Of a DNA stretch of 64,000 nt, positions 45,004 to 57,417 are shown piece after piece; positions within the stretch are counted from its first letter, which is position 1; each line of letters begins with the position of its first letter. Under the pieces are notes generated by a model. It was not told where the DNA came from. It searched no databases and saw only the letters and a program-made list of their open reading frames with translations. This DNA is from Gnetum montanum (Eukaryota > Streptophyta > Gnetopsida > Gnetales > Gnetaceae): contig MNCI01001065.1 of assembly GCA_015680685.1 (NCBI GenBank), forward strand, positions 428,602 to 492,601, in the 5' to 3' direction. The position numbers and the translations under genes are program-made.

Positions 45004-46275
45004 GTGGCTGCTACCAAGACTGCGACGTGGTTGAGATTCCTTAAGAAATGGAGCAAAGAGTTTAGCAGCCTAGTTTGTTGGAAATTACTGCCACGAGGGA
45101 CCAATAATTGTATCAAGGCCATGGAGATCAAAGAAAAGACAATCCTCAAGGGATGGTTAGCAAGAGAAGCTAACATCACTGAACTTTCTGTGATAGATTT
45201 TGCTGATGAATTAGTTGCAAGGGTTGAAACATGCAAGAATCCTAGGGATATTATACATGTTTCCCAGTTTCTGTATTTTGCATACCAGGAGAGGCATCTG
45301 AACAGGAAAGCAGTACGAGGATTTTGGGAAAATCAACCCGTGGTTCTTGTTTCAGGATCTATAGACAGAATCAAGCATGATATATTATGGTGCCACCCAG
45401 ATCTGTAAGTAAGCCTGGAAGATTTCTGGATAAAGATTTACGGTGGCCTCCAAATTCCTTCCCTGAGTTATCCCAAGCTTACCTTGACATGCCTGCCTGT
45501 GCTAGGAGCAGTGTAAAAGTTCACGTTTCTCTAAGGATTTGATTGGTTTACAAGATATTCCTGATTTGGTTCCTCCCTGCCGTCCACTGCAAGGCTTAGA
45601 TGGCTTGGAAATTTCAGCAGAGGGCTGTTTTGCTCTTGCAGTGGATTCAAACCTGTGCACTAAAATCTGGAAATAATATCCCTGAACTTTTTAAGAAAAG
45701 CATTGCAGAGGCCAGATGCCTCAAGCCCCACTGAGGATTTCGGTCTCCTGAGAATTGTTTGCTGTTTGATTCCCAGTGGTGCTCAGTAGGATTCAGTTGC
45801 AGTGATCTCAATTTTGTTGATTCGTCGTTTTATGGGGAAGAAGAACTGAAGGAACTCAAGCAGACTTTGCAACAGTTTGGAGTAGGAGTAGAGTTTGACC
45901 AAGAATGCTGCCCCATTGTAGCCAGGCAGCTTCAGCAAGAAAATACCTATTTTTCCTCTTCCGCTGTAATAAAAAAGATGATAAGATGAAGGTATGGATC
46001 CCAGACCAGAGTCAATGGCTGGATCATGATGAAAATGATCCGTTCAAAGGAAGATTATTACATGTGTCTCGAACACCAAAATTGCAAGATTATTGCAGTC
46101 TTTGGAGGCATTGGTCNAAACACCAAAATTGCAAGATTATTGCAGTCTTTGGAGGCATTGGTCTGTCAATAATTTCAAGTGGCTGCTTCGGAGTGCTGTT
46201 CAATCTGGAAGCAGGTATTGAAGCACTGGAGCCCATCATCTCGAATACAAATCACAATGTGGCTTCGATGTGAAA
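45004..46275 (+). pseudogene. NO VEIN-like block 3: central region, frameshifted
   Basis: The open stretch 45004-45408 reads 'LRFLKKWSKEFSSLVC', 'ILKGWLAREANITELSVIDF' and 'NPRDIIHVSQFLYFAYQERH', which follows the central NO VEIN pattern ('L..WS..YSSL', 'EWL..EA.IR.L'). At 45759-45989 'FVDSSFYGEEELKELKQTLQ' and 'FGVGVEFDQECCPIVARQL' match the repeated 'D..FYG..I..YKEELK..GV.(F/V)EF' unit. Between them stops are frequent. The frame is further broken at 46117 by an N and flanking duplication. Confidence 0.75.
46072..46163. repeat. Perfect 45-bp direct repeat flanking a single N
   Basis: 46072-46116 and 46119-46163 are identical, separated by N at 46117 and one A. This is the expected signature of an assembly gap closed without merging an overlap. 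Confidence 0.9.
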
Positions 46276-47689
46276 ATGAAGATGGATATGGTGCTATACG
46301 CCAAAGATTCACGATTTCACATAAATTTTAACGTAACTGTTTGCGTTGGATTCGGAGCGGGTACAGAAGCACATTAAATACACAGCAGGTACGTATTTCA
46401 TAATTTCCAAAGAAATTTTGTCTGGACCTGTATGCCTCCATTGAAATGATCCCTTGCCTGATCCCTTGCCTTGTTCTGGATGTCTGCATTGTGCATTAAA
46501 ATCTTACTTAGCTTCTTCTGCTCTGAATCTTACCTGAAATTTCATTTCATTGTTAAGTGGCCAGCGTAACACAGACCACAGAAAACAAGGGAGTACGAAT
46601 GAAAAAACAAACACACAGAAATCACGAGAGGCTCCAAGTTTGGGTCATACGGAAATCAAGATTGAGACGGGGCGTGCGAGGTAAACATTGCATTTGAATG
46701 GATTGGCCTTTGGGAGTGGCAAAGGTTCCGCCATGACTCACATTCACGCGTGTTTATTGGTCATTGCTGGTTTTTGCTCTTTTTCTCATCTGGGCTGATA
46801 AAAGAAAAAACAAAACAGGGTCATCTACATGGGTCATGAGTCATGAACGGTTGTTCAACTTTTTTTTAAAATCTGTTTACCTATGATCCAATGAGGCCCA
46901 CAATCACATGGCCAATGGCCATATGCAAGCTTATTTCCCCTTCAAATGTTTTTCATCACATGGTAAGTGAGGTGAAAACATGGTAAGTGAGGTGAGTTAC
47001 TGGGCTGTGGCTAGTTTAGTTTAGTTAAGTTGTGTCTTCTTATAATGTGGTCATCTTCAACATGGTCCTATGGTGCTACTCATAGGTCATGGTTGAACAA
47101 AAGTATTAGCAAACATAATTTGTTATAAATTTGGTTGATGCTTGATGCTTAATTTTATTTTTGAAAAGATTGTATTGAGTAACAAAAGGGTTTCATTTTA
47201 TTGTTGTCATTTTGGTTGTTGCAGAAATTATGTTTGGCCAGATTATGGCTTTTGAGTAAGGAAATGAATTTGATGCCCTCCATACCCTTGCAAATTTTCT
47301 TGCTTCAATTTAATGGTGATACTGCAATCTTCTGTGCAATTTTTAAGCATTAACAATATTTTGTATTTACATTGTACTTGTTCTATATTCTACAATGTTT
47401 TTTTATGATATATGAGATGTAATTTTTTTAAAAAACTAATATATTTAAATTTTCTTTATCATGTCCCTGGCTAAGAACCCTTCCCCACTTTTTCTTAAGC
47501 CACATGTACCCAAACACATTTAGAATCACGAATCCTCGATTCCTCGCTTCCACTTTTGATGCATAGATATGGTATGGTGTTAAGCTTTCTAGCATTGCCA
47601 AAGATGGTGGGATAGAGCTATATTGAAGGCTACTCAGGTTTTTGTTCCCATGATCTGCATTTAAAGCAGCTCTTCAGCACCTCAGCTTC
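46276..47689. other. Gap within the NO VEIN-like locus; no exon recognised
   Basis: AT-rich sequence, presumably intron or insertion. A possible donor 'CACAGCAGGTACGT' at 46383-46396. No repeat partner was found in the window. Confidence 0.45.
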
Positions 47690-48447
47690 TGCAGCCAAAA
47701 AGGTTAGATTTACATGGAAACCCAACAAAAATGATGAAGTCCCAGCTGATTTGCTTGCTCAAATTTTTCTATATTTTGGAGCTCGGAAGCTTTCTGCAGC
47801 TACCAAACGAGTCCAAAATGAGTCATGTTTGAAGAATGTTGTAATGGCAAAGAAGGGAATGTTGAATATGGGATTGTACAGGTTCTTCCTTGCAGTTCTT
47901 GCAGGAATATCAGCTCACGGCGACATGCAATCTTAAGAAATTTTAGGGATTTCACAGTTTGCCAAACAGAGCAGCCATTCATGGTTAATTACCACATTTC
48001 GGTTCCAGTCGATGATGATGAAGATGAAGCAGAGGGTGAAAGTCCAGGTGAAGAAGCATTTGATATTCGAGAATGACAACAAACAAATCGTGTTCTACAG
48101 AAGACCTCCTGAAGATGCAGAACCTAAAAAAAATTCAACAGCAGCAATGCTGTCTTGCAAATGAGTTTGCTGAAATGATCATTTCATCCAAAATTTTGTC
48201 CGGCCTTGCACGAAATCTTGTATGCAAATTAGGAGATCTTCTTGAATTGGGAGGTTTCATGGGATTCAGAGATGAGGCTGTGGATATGCTGCTCAGGCTT
48301 AGGAACCTTGAAATTGTCCAAGAAGATAAACAGTGTCTGCAATCCTTGTATGATACCCAGTACAGAGCAGATTTCTGGGAAACGGCAGCAGTTGGGTGGG
48401 AGGAAATGTATTCGAAGTTGAAAGCCATGCCCGCTGCAAGAAATTAA
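47690..48447 (+). pseudogene. NO VEIN-like block 4: C-terminal region
   Basis: 'PADLLAQIFLYFGARKLSAA', 'VMAKKGMLNMGLYRFFLAVL', then after a frame change 'RRHAILRNFRDFTVCQTEQP', an acidic 'DDDEDEAEGESPGEEAFD', and in the last open stretch (48073-48447) 'LARNLVCKLGDLLELGGFMG' and 'DEAVDMLLRLRNLEIVQEDK'. These follow the C-terminal order of NO VEIN proteins ('QMVIAQKG.MYKGLIRF(V)LA', 'RRH.AV..L.D(L)TV..TE.P', 'L..LIKLAF...F..EAVDFL(M)..KNLQ(I/V)..ED'). At least two further frame changes are needed near 47910 and 48070. Confidence 0.8.
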
Positions 48448-50704
48448 CCTGACTTTGAAGGCAATAAATCTCTGAATAAACTTGCAGCATCCCTTCCATA
48501 ACTGGGATCCAATGATGATTTAGAGCAGATAGGATCCTCCGTTTTCTTGCTGTTGCATGTTTCTAAATTACTGAAAATGTTCCAAATCTGGCGTCAACGA
48601 TGCAGTAAGTTTTTGAATTGGTCGAGGAATGCATCAGCAAACCACCTTTGACTTCACAACTGGGGATACTAACTGGCACAATTACAGAAACAAGCGAGAT
48701 AAAATCCAGTAGATCAATGGATGATGGTGATCCCTGAAAGCTGTTGCAGGTGCTTTATTTCTGGCCTCTTTTTCATCTGAAACCAGCAGGTGAGGATGCA
48801 TTCTCTTTACCGATGGATTAAATCCATTCTATTTTTACCAGAATAAAGGGTTGGAAAAAGCAGCAGAAATTAAACTTCAAGCTGCAGGAAAAGCTGCGTT
48901 ACCTTCTTCTGGATCTGAATAAATCATCATGTTCCATAATATAGATGGTTTAAACTGCAGTTTTCTCCATGGTGCTTGTTTCCCGAAAATCAAAGTAAAT
49001 TAAGTTTTCGGAGAACTTCCGTAAGATGAGTGAAAATAAAACCAAAGCTGCTAAATGTACACCGGCATTTTATATTTTCTAATAACTGATTTTTGCGAGG
49101 CGCATATTTTTCATGAATTTTGACTTATGAGAATTCTGTTGTTGAAATTTGCTTAGTAATAACGTAGAACTGTAGAACAAATAAAGTTTTGGACGCTCTG
49201 CCGTTTCTATTTCTGATTTTTCCTCAACCTTATCAAGGCATTGGAGCACCCTACTATGTTTGGATTTGCTTTAAAGAGTTTTGAACTTATTTTATTGAAA
49301 TTGCATCTCTCGTTTTTTGTTGTATTAGTTAAAAAATTAGCGAGTTTACCTGAATTGGAGGATAGCAAGCTATTTAAATACAAATTTTGTAATCAATCTA
49401 AGCCAATCACGTAAGTTCTTCAATCAAAGTTTTCGGGTTACTTTTCGATACGGTAACTCCGTTTTCTTTTTCTAAAATATAAAGACTTAACGGCATTTTA
49501 GTATGCAGCCTTCCTCCAAATTACGAAAATGGAAGAACAGGCTTGTCTTCCAATTGTGAAAATTGGAAACAGCATGTCGAAGGTAATAAAACGAACTGTG
49601 CAATCTTTTACCTTCACTGTAATTTTTATACAACATTGACAGTGTCCATTTGACATCCCTTTTTCAGTTTTGGGCACTTTTTCCTGTAATATTAGAGGAG
49701 GACGACATTGATAGCAATGTATTATCTTGGATATATGTATATATACAGTTATTAATAGAGATATATATGCTAATTTTCAGCTTAAAAAATCATAATGATA
49801 TCTAAAATAGAATGTTTCTATAATGTTGTTAAAGCTACTATGCTTTACCAATGCGGGCTAGTTTGAGTTTGATGCAGATTTATATGGAAAATGTTAAATA
49901 CATTCCTTAATTTTCTTAAAATTTGACTGCAGGAAAAACTTTAAAGCAATGAAACCAGAGATTCACCAGATTTAAGCATGAAAATATGGTAACCAATGCA
50001 ATGGGCAAAAAATAATTTAAGAAAGCTTGTAATAAGTTCAACTTAAAAATTTTCTAATTTATAAGTCCCTGAATTTTCAAAAACTTAGATGAAAGGAAAG
50101 GTTGCCATCAAATTCAAACAATGAACACTCAGTTTTTCTTCTTATTCCTATTTGATCCAGCTTTCATTTGTGATACATTCATGTCCTCTGCTTTCAAACT
50201 TATAAAAACAGGTAAGCTCCTCAATTTAAAGATGGAATAACAAGATTCTAGTTTGTTATAGCTGCTTCTTAAATTGAATTTTTTTTTTAAATCAAGGAAA
50301 AATAATAGCTGCTGATGTGCTAGTCTTTTTGTTTGTTGCACCAGCCAATGTAAGTGGACCAAAAGCTTAAAACCAAGCCTTCAAGAACCTGGTGGGTATA
50401 AAAATGATGCTCAAAAACAAGACTTACAAAAATAAGAGACATAAGTCCAATCAACAATCACCAAATCAAAATCATGTTATCATGGGAAAAATAAAAAAAG
50501 CCATAATAGAAGTAAAAGTAAATAAAAACAAGTGCTATGTTAAGTTAAATCCTATATGTCGAATAAAATCAAGCCCCATGTTAAGCTAAATCATATGTGT
50601 CATAACATCAAAGTACAAAATCTATTTTTGAATAACTTAAATTTCTAGGATTTGGGATGTTTTTTTAGTGGATTTGACTTATCTCTAGTAAATCTATTTT
50701 TTTT
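48448..50704. other. No recognisable gene
   Basis: Sequence downstream of the NO VEIN-like block. 48450-48930 is moderately G+C-rich and may be former 3' exon or UTR. After that it becomes AT-rich with an AT-repeat stretch at 49732-49770. No element ends were found. Confidence 0.45.
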
Positions 50705-52571
50705 CTTTGATTTTTCTCCAACAAATGTGATCTATTTCCAATTTCTTCATATAATGCTAAAATTTTTGCTGATTCTAAGAATGTAGATTTACAATTTGTA
50801 AACAAAAATTTGAGATGCCTTCTTTTAGTGATGGTGATGCAACGAAGATACCTGATTTTGTTTTCCTTGATGATGTATACAAGTCACTATCAATTGATCT
50901 TACATTGTGATATGTATTCATTTAAATTTTGGGTTACTTGCCTCATAATTAAATGTTTGCTTCACAAATAAATAATGTGATGCAAAAACATGACATTCAA
51001 GCTATTTAGGCAAAGTATTATTCTCATTCCTTTCTATGTTGAGCTTCAATGGTGCATACTGTAATACATAAGCATGCAATGTTGATCATTTCTATGTGGA
51101 CTCCAAATTTTGATGTTTAATCTGAAAATTATTCTAAAGTTCTATGTTTTATTGAGCTATTCAATCTTTTATTGATTTTTCACAAAGCTGAGCAAAAAAT
51201 TATTATTCTTGGTCTCATTAAGCATATGGAATCCATTTCCACTCCATTTGGCTTTCACAAATGTTTTTTATATTGAAATCAATTTTCTTAACCATAAAAA
51301 AGAATTGGTTATGCAAGTGGAAAGACTTACATTCAATTAATTGCATATTATAATCTTCCTAATTCTTGCAATTTTTGTCATTGTGAAGGATGTTTATTTA
51401 ATGTTTGTCTTTTTTTACTCAAGAAAAAAGATGCAAAAAACATATTGAAATGGATAATAAAAAAGAAATAATTCAAAACTAGAAAAAAAATCAACTTAAA
51501 GTCAATAATAAGAATATCAAATGGCAATAAAAAAACCAAAGAAGATAGAAACTTAAGTTAATACTTTTGCTTCAGGAAGCATTGATTACTCCAAATAACT
51601 AACATGCAAGGAAAATTTTTCTCTATATAAAAGGAATACTTGTCTATACAATGATTAAATTTTATGTTGATGAGAGAGTTGTAACAAATTTTAAAAAATA
51701 TTAACATAAGGTCAACCATGATGGATAATATGTACCTACATATACTTTTATACCTTCGTCTCCTACAAAAGTTGATGTTTTGCTAAAGCTTTTTGTTGCT
51801 ACATTAAATCATTTTGTTATTTTAAGTTTAAGCATAGATATGAAAAATAATGTTAAGACTGAGACCATCCTCCTTACTAATAATTCAAGTTTTGTTGCAC
51901 AATCTAAATTACTATCATAACAGGTAATGGATTTCAGTGGGGTATTTAAAGAAATTACAATTATTGATAAAAAATAGACAATGTCATTTTTGTGGATTCA
52001 TTACTTAAGATTAAAGCAAAACTGCAAGAGAAATTTGAAAGGGAGTTAGCTATTTATGAAGTAATGAAAGAGAAGGAAGAAAAGTGGAAAGAAAAGTAGG
52101 AAAAAAAATACTTAATTTGTAGCTAGCGAGTCTTCCTAAAATTGACAAGGAGGACTTGATGGTTGAGCTTTCTCAGTTTTTCTAGGAGCAAATGCATATT
52201 CTTAAACAACCTCTTCAAGATGCTTTTCAGGTAGGCTGGAAAGGGCAAAAAACCTTGGCATGTAATTATCCAATTTAAAGATCTTTTCTATAAAAACATG
52301 ATATGGTGTAATTATAGTATACTAAAAAAGTAGAAATTATGGACAAACAAAAATTTTACAAAAAGTGAACTTGCAAAAAAGTCTAAAGAATAGCAAAAGG
52401 TCAAGAAAACTCATGATGAATGTAAATTTGCTTACTTGAATGTAAGCAACATGGTGGTGATAAAGAAAAACTCCTTAAATATGCTTAAATTCAATGCATT
52501 ATGGACTTATAAACATTAATGATGGAATTGCAAATAAAGTTGCTTGAAGAGTATTGATTTTTTTATTATTT

Positions 52572-53372
52572 TTATATTTTTGGCTTAGTGGAAACTTGGG
52601 TAGATGAATGCTCAAAAGACTTTGTTGTCCTAGGCTTCATTCAATTCTTTGGAAAAAAACTCTAGAGAAGGTAGAAGAGGCAGACCCTCAAGAGGTATTG
52701 TCTGTTTGGTCAGAAAATCATTAAACCATTTTGTGTATCTAGAGAAGATAGATGAATATAAGTAATATGTTTGGTTAAAAGTTTTCCATCAACATGTATT
52801 TTGATAGATATTTGCTACTTTGCTCTTGAAGATGTCACTTTGTATGATACAATAGGGCTTTCTAGAGATTATCCATTCCAAAATCTAGAAATAAATATTG
52901 TGGAGTTTAGAACTCAAGGAGCTATTTTTATTTGTGAAGATTTTAATGCTAGAGTGAGATCCCTACAAATAGAAATTATTCAATGGCAAAATTCCAATGG
53001 TGGGATAGACATTGTTTCTAATCAAAATTGGGCTAGATGCTCTAAAGATAATAACATTAACAAAATGGGATAATATTTCTTAAAGCGGACCAAAACTTCA
53101 TATCTACTCATTTGTAATGGATTGACTAAATTTCTAGGATGTACAACTTTCACTTTTATAGGACCTCAAGGTAATTCTTACATTGATTTTCTTATATCCT
53201 TTTTTAAAAATATGAAGTACATTAAGGACTTTACAGTAGAAGATGAGATAGTAGATTCTTGTCATCATGCTTTAGAGTTTATATTGCAAGTTCAAGTTTT
53301 CCTTGATACTGTAAAAAATAAGAAGAAATTATACCAAAAAAGAATGACACCAAAGGTCAAAGATAAATTTTA
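52572..53372 (+). pseudogene. LineP endonuclease
   Basis: 'GLVETWVDECSKDFVVLGF' is the '(L/V).ET(W)' block containing the catalytic Glu of APE-type endonucleases. 'GAIFICEDFNARVRSL' is the '(I/V)..GDFNA(R)' block with Gly to Glu. 'GPQGNSYIDFLISFF' matches '(G).S.ID(Y/F)(I/L/V)(L/I)', and 'VDSCHHALEFILQV' ends with the catalytic 'S(D/C)H..L' His. Open stretches 52771-53073 and 53122-53373. Confidence 0.75.
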
Positions 53373-53699
53373 AGGGTTTGGAGCATATTTTAGTTGAAGT
53401 AGCTAAACATGTTACTAATGATTATAAATGACATATTCAACAAAATTAGTTTGATGATGAATGCATTTCAAGTAGAAAGAACATTTAAACAACTAATGCA
53501 AATCAAAATAAAAATTTGATTAAAACAATATAAATGCTTAATCAAAAATAAGAAGAGGATTTTTGTTAAAAATCAACAAAAAAAATTTGTAGACATGATC
53601 AAACAATAGCTCAAACATTATGGAAGTCTTTTTAGCACAAAAATTCTCTAACAATTAATGTCTCTTTTTAAGATACTTGTGTTTTTTATGCTAAGGTTT

Positions 53700-54660
53700 T
53701 TTCAGGGGAGGATGATAGTTGGTGTCCCATTCTTACTCCAGCATCCACCCATTTTACTTTAGATGAGGTGAGAGATGGCATAAAAGATTAGCAACTAGTA
53801 AAGCTATGGATTCTAATAGTTTGTATGCTGAATTGCTTTAGTGGGCAAGGACTTCTTTCATAAAAAATTTGCTAAAGATTGAACACAGTGGTTGAGGCTA
53901 GCTTAAATTGGCATTGGAAAATTAGCAAGGCAATACTATTATATAAAAAGGTGATAAAAACAATCTACACAACTATTAGCTAATAGTTGTTACTAATATT
54001 TTTACTAAGATTTTGGGCCTTCTTCTTAAAAAGAGATTAAGCACTTGGGAAAAATTAATAATGTAAGGACTATTTTCCAAGCAGGTTTCAAGCAAAACCA
54101 TTCCAGTATTGATTATTTGATTACCCTTAGACACTACATTGAAGTGGGAGAAAAAACCCAACAAAAAGTTTTTATTTGTTTTGTTGATTTTGCAAAAGCA
54201 CATGATTCATTGATTCAAAAACAGTTATGGGAGCTGCTTAATCATTTAGGCATTCTTGGAGAATTGATAGCAATAGGTTGAAAGTTATATGAAAAATTCA
54301 TAATTGAATTCAAGGATAGCATGTCAGATGATACATTTCAATGTTAGAGCAATATTGGAGTGAAGCAAGACTACACATTATCTCCAACTCTCTTCAATCT
54401 ATTTATTCATGAAGTATAGGATTAGTTGTGTAAAGGAGATCAAAAAGCATGTTATCAAAAGAGGATCTCAACAAATAAATCTACTTTTGTATGTAGATGA
54501 TGTTCACTAATTTCTATTTCTAAACTAGGTATGCAAAACATGCTACAAGTTTTAGAAAGTTTTTATCTTTCCTTTAGTTTGAAAGTTAATGTGAAAAAAT
54601 AAAAATTATGATTTGGGGTATAAGAAATGTAAAATATACTTTTAGCTTTGGCTCAACTAA
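53700..54660 (+). pseudogene. LineP reverse transcriptase
   Basis: The open stretch 54045-54281 gives 'FQAGFKQNHSSIDYLITLRH' and 'QKVFICFVDFAKAHDSLIQK', the finger and first-Asp blocks of LINE RTs. 'GVKQDYTLSPTLFNLFIHE' follows near 54360-54415. 'LLLYVDDVH' near 54480-54505 is the catalytic (Y/F)(A/V)DD box, followed by a stop. Non-LTR RT primes cDNA at the nicked chromosomal target. Inactive here. Confidence 0.8.
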
Positions 54661-55329
54661 AATAGAAAATGTAAACTTCTTTTGTTACTTGGGCCTTCAT
54701 TGCTAAAACAACTACAGATAGGATAATTGTGTTAAGGAAAAGATAGTAGAAGAAATTAAAGTTCTATAATTAAAAACAAGTGCAAGGCATTAGGAATATT
54801 GACCTGGAAAGTTAAGAAAAAAATCTTCCAATTTGTCATTTATCATACTATGTTGTATAAGTGTAATGTGGGGCTAGGTCTTAGTGCAAAAAACTAGTAG
54901 ATATTGAAAAGGTGCAAAAGTTGTTTCTATTGGAGGAATTGCAAGTAAGAGATCAGACACCATATTCCATGTTGCTTTTGGAATGTGAGTTACTTCCCCA
55001 AGAAGCTAAAGCTTTCTATCAATTTCTTTCTTATACTCAAAATCTCTCAAACTTAGAGCAACCCAAGTTCTCTAATGAAATTCTTGAAAGTACAAAAAAC
55101 CAAGGTTGGTATTTTCAAAGTACACATTAGCTCACAACTTGAAATATCTCAATGGAGTAGACAAAGAAATCTTAAGCACATTTGGAAGTTAATTAAACAA
55201 TAGGTATTACTAAGGCATTGTTCAAATCTAGAGGGAAAGAAAAAGTTCTACTTGGAGTACATTAAAGATAATTTGTTAGATTCTTTGGTTTAATATCTTA
55301 CAATTAATATCCCAGTTAAAGGTCATAGT

Positions 55330-55500
55330 TTTACTAGCAAACTTTGTTGAAGTTTGCATCATCTAAGCATAGAAACTGAAGATGGACTCACCAATCTAGG
55401 GAGTAGCACACTTGTAGGTTATGTTAGGCTAGAGTACTCAAGGATGAGCAGCATGTTTTTCCTAAACATTTGAGGCAAACATACGATATTATTGCCAATA
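55330..55500 (+). pseudogene. LineP C-terminal Cys/His region
   Basis: In broken frames the reading shows 'LCxSLHHLSIET', 'HTCRLCxARVLKDEQHVFL', resembling the 'RLR.G.H.L.IE(T)GR(W)' and '(R)(L/I)C..C....(V/I)EDE.HFL..C' end of several LINE groups. Confidence 0.55.
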
Positions 55501-55810
55501 ATTTGTAGGATTTTTTTTAGTGCATGTGATGGTTAGCCGCTTTGTTAAGTCAATTTTCGATTTCTATAACATAAATGTAGTAGTTGTTCAATAGATCCTA
55601 CATATGTAATAAAATCTTAGTTTTAGTTTCACAATCACTTTATCTTTTTTAATTTTTTAAAGAATTTATGGTAAGGATGTACACTTGAGTAAATATCCCT
55701 AAAATTGGAAAGTTATTCCTTTCCTTCTTGTTTTTTGATACTTCCTACTTAGTGATTAGTATGTGATGTATTATGAATTTCTTTTGCTTATTAATAAATT
55801 TTTTGGGGTC

Positions 55811-56354
55811 CAACACTACCCCCACCCACTGCAAAATATTTTTATGATGCCATGAGAACCATGTCAAAAATAAACTCCCTCACCATTGTTGATGTGCTTT
55901 CAAATTCTTACCAATGTGATTGTACCCTAAAAGATCAGAGCTTCATGTCCAAAATGTATAGCTACACATGGCCACTATAAAGTTTAAGCTTAATCATGAT
56001 AATGAAAATCTAGAGATAAAGAAAAGAACATGATAATGGTAAAGAAAGAACACAACAATGTAGTAAAGTTGAAGATTTGTATTAGGAAAATCCCATTATA
56101 GCTTATTTATTTAACTTACAAATTTAAAAGTTAAAGATTATGAATTCTTACTTAGGAATCTATTATTAAAGTTGAAATTGTGATTATTCAAGAAAATTAG
56201 AAAAAGAATTATCATAACTTACCAATGGATCTAGTTAATAGACTAGAAGTACAATATCTTTCATTACATATTTGTATATGGCATTATAATCCCTATTAAA
56301 GATACATCAAGTTATACTAAAATATAAAAAATTTCCATCTTTATAGCACTTTTT
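55811..56354. other. Flank between LineP and GypsyB; no gene
   Basis: AT-rich with short poly-A runs. It ends at the GypsyB target duplication AAAAG (56355-56359). Confidence 0.5.
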
Positions 56355-56359
56355 AAAAG

Positions 56360-57192
56360 TGATGAGTGGCTAGGTACCCCTACACTCAACCATACGAATA
56401 CGAGCGTTCACGCAAAATCTGGTCGAACTCCATAGATAGGCTAGTTGTGGTATCTAGCTAATTACACATTGATCGCAGTTCACTGTCTTCCAACCTATAC
56501 TAGTATTTGCTTTGTCATGTATGGTTTAGTCCAAAGTGAGGTGTATGATGTGGTCCTAAGCTAGTGCTACTCTTAGAGGTAACGGAAAATAACTTTGATT
56601 AACCTAAGAGGAAATGGGAGAAGAGAATCTAAGCTAGCCTAAGTGCGATGAGCATCTATCCTTAATCATCCGTACACATCTTGGACCTCGTGTACTACTA
56701 TTGGGATTACCAAGCACATGTCCTAGGTATGCTACTGGGATACCAAGTAGTCACACTTAAATGCTCGTGATTAAGTTGTACTCATCCCGAGTTTAATAAC
56801 AGGGATAGGAAATAAAGGTAGAGAAATATTACTTAAGAAAGCAATAAATAACAATAATAGTAAGCAATTAAAACTAAGTGAATGTTGCATTGATGAAGTA
56901 ATCTCGATTTTTATTGTTGGTCATGTGCATGTCCAAGTACGTCACACTCGAATAAAGGTTCCATACAATTACAATCATCACACTACGGGCATGCACTAGG
57001 GAAAGGGTTGCGATGAACTAAAAATGACAAAAAGACTCTACTCTAACTCTAACTTTTCCTATGACTCTCTCGTGTGCCCGATTGTGTATTTATAGGCTCA
57101 CACAGGAACCACAATATTGTGTATCCGATATCACTAGTGAGGTGATGATATCGAGAGTTTGATATCGAAGCCTAACAAATCATGGTTCATCA
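56360..57192 (-). repeat. GypsyB 3' LTR
   Basis: Near-identical to 61374-62223, with most differences C/T or G/A. Minus-strand TATA box TATAAATA at 57094-57087. Confidence 0.95.
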
Positions 57193-57204
57193 TACCCCCA
57201 TGAC
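57193..57204 (-). other. GypsyB polypurine tract
   Basis: Minus-strand GTCATGGGGGTA abuts the 3' LTR, identical to GypsyA 12395-12406. Confidence 0.8.
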
Positions 57205-57417
57205 TGGATGAAAACTCGTCCTTGAGTCTAACAAAATGAGAACAAGCCCCATTGATTACACAATGGATAGGCATGGGATTATTAACTAACTAGGAATTTA
57301 TTCATGCTATAGTGGAGGATTGCATACAACAAAATTGGGACATGGATGCAAAATTACAAAAGTAAAAAACTTTGTTGGAACTCATGTGGTTCCAGGTGGT
57401 CATGGTTCCTCCATGGG

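Larger units (their letters stand above)
43143..48447 (+). pseudogene. NO VEIN-like (sacsin-type HATPase) gene, broken
   Basis: Four coding blocks lie in the order expected for plant NO VEIN-type proteins (about 2,700 residues, nuclear, N-terminal HSP90-like ATPase fold): 43143-43371 and 43552-43713 (ATPase), 45004-46275 (middle), 47690-48447 (C-terminus). Much of the middle of such a protein has no counterpart, each block has frame changes or stops, and an unrelated foldback lies between blocks 2 and 3. Retained introns (43372-43551) show it is not a processed copy. A functional gene with sequencing errors is a weaker alternative. Confidence 0.8.
50705..55810 (+). mobile_element. LINE (non-L1-type), full-length but decayed (LINE-1 copy here called LineP)
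   Basis: Plus-strand order is ORF1-like region (50705-52250), APE endonuclease (about 52572-53372), RT (about 53700-54660), and a C-terminal Cys/His region (about 55330-55500). There are no LTRs. Its 5' part recurs at 62568-64000. The RT 'FVDFAKAHDSL' and 'GVKQDYTLSPTLFNLFIHE' blocks and the C-terminal 'RLCxxR...DEQHVFL' motif resemble LINEs with a terminal zinc knuckle rather than typical plant L1. Stops are dense; 3' end set approximately at the last LINE-like AT-rich tail. Confidence 0.72.

Noticed and set aside
48135-48428. Minus-strand 97-codon frame
   Set aside because: Antisense to the NO VEIN-like C-terminal block.
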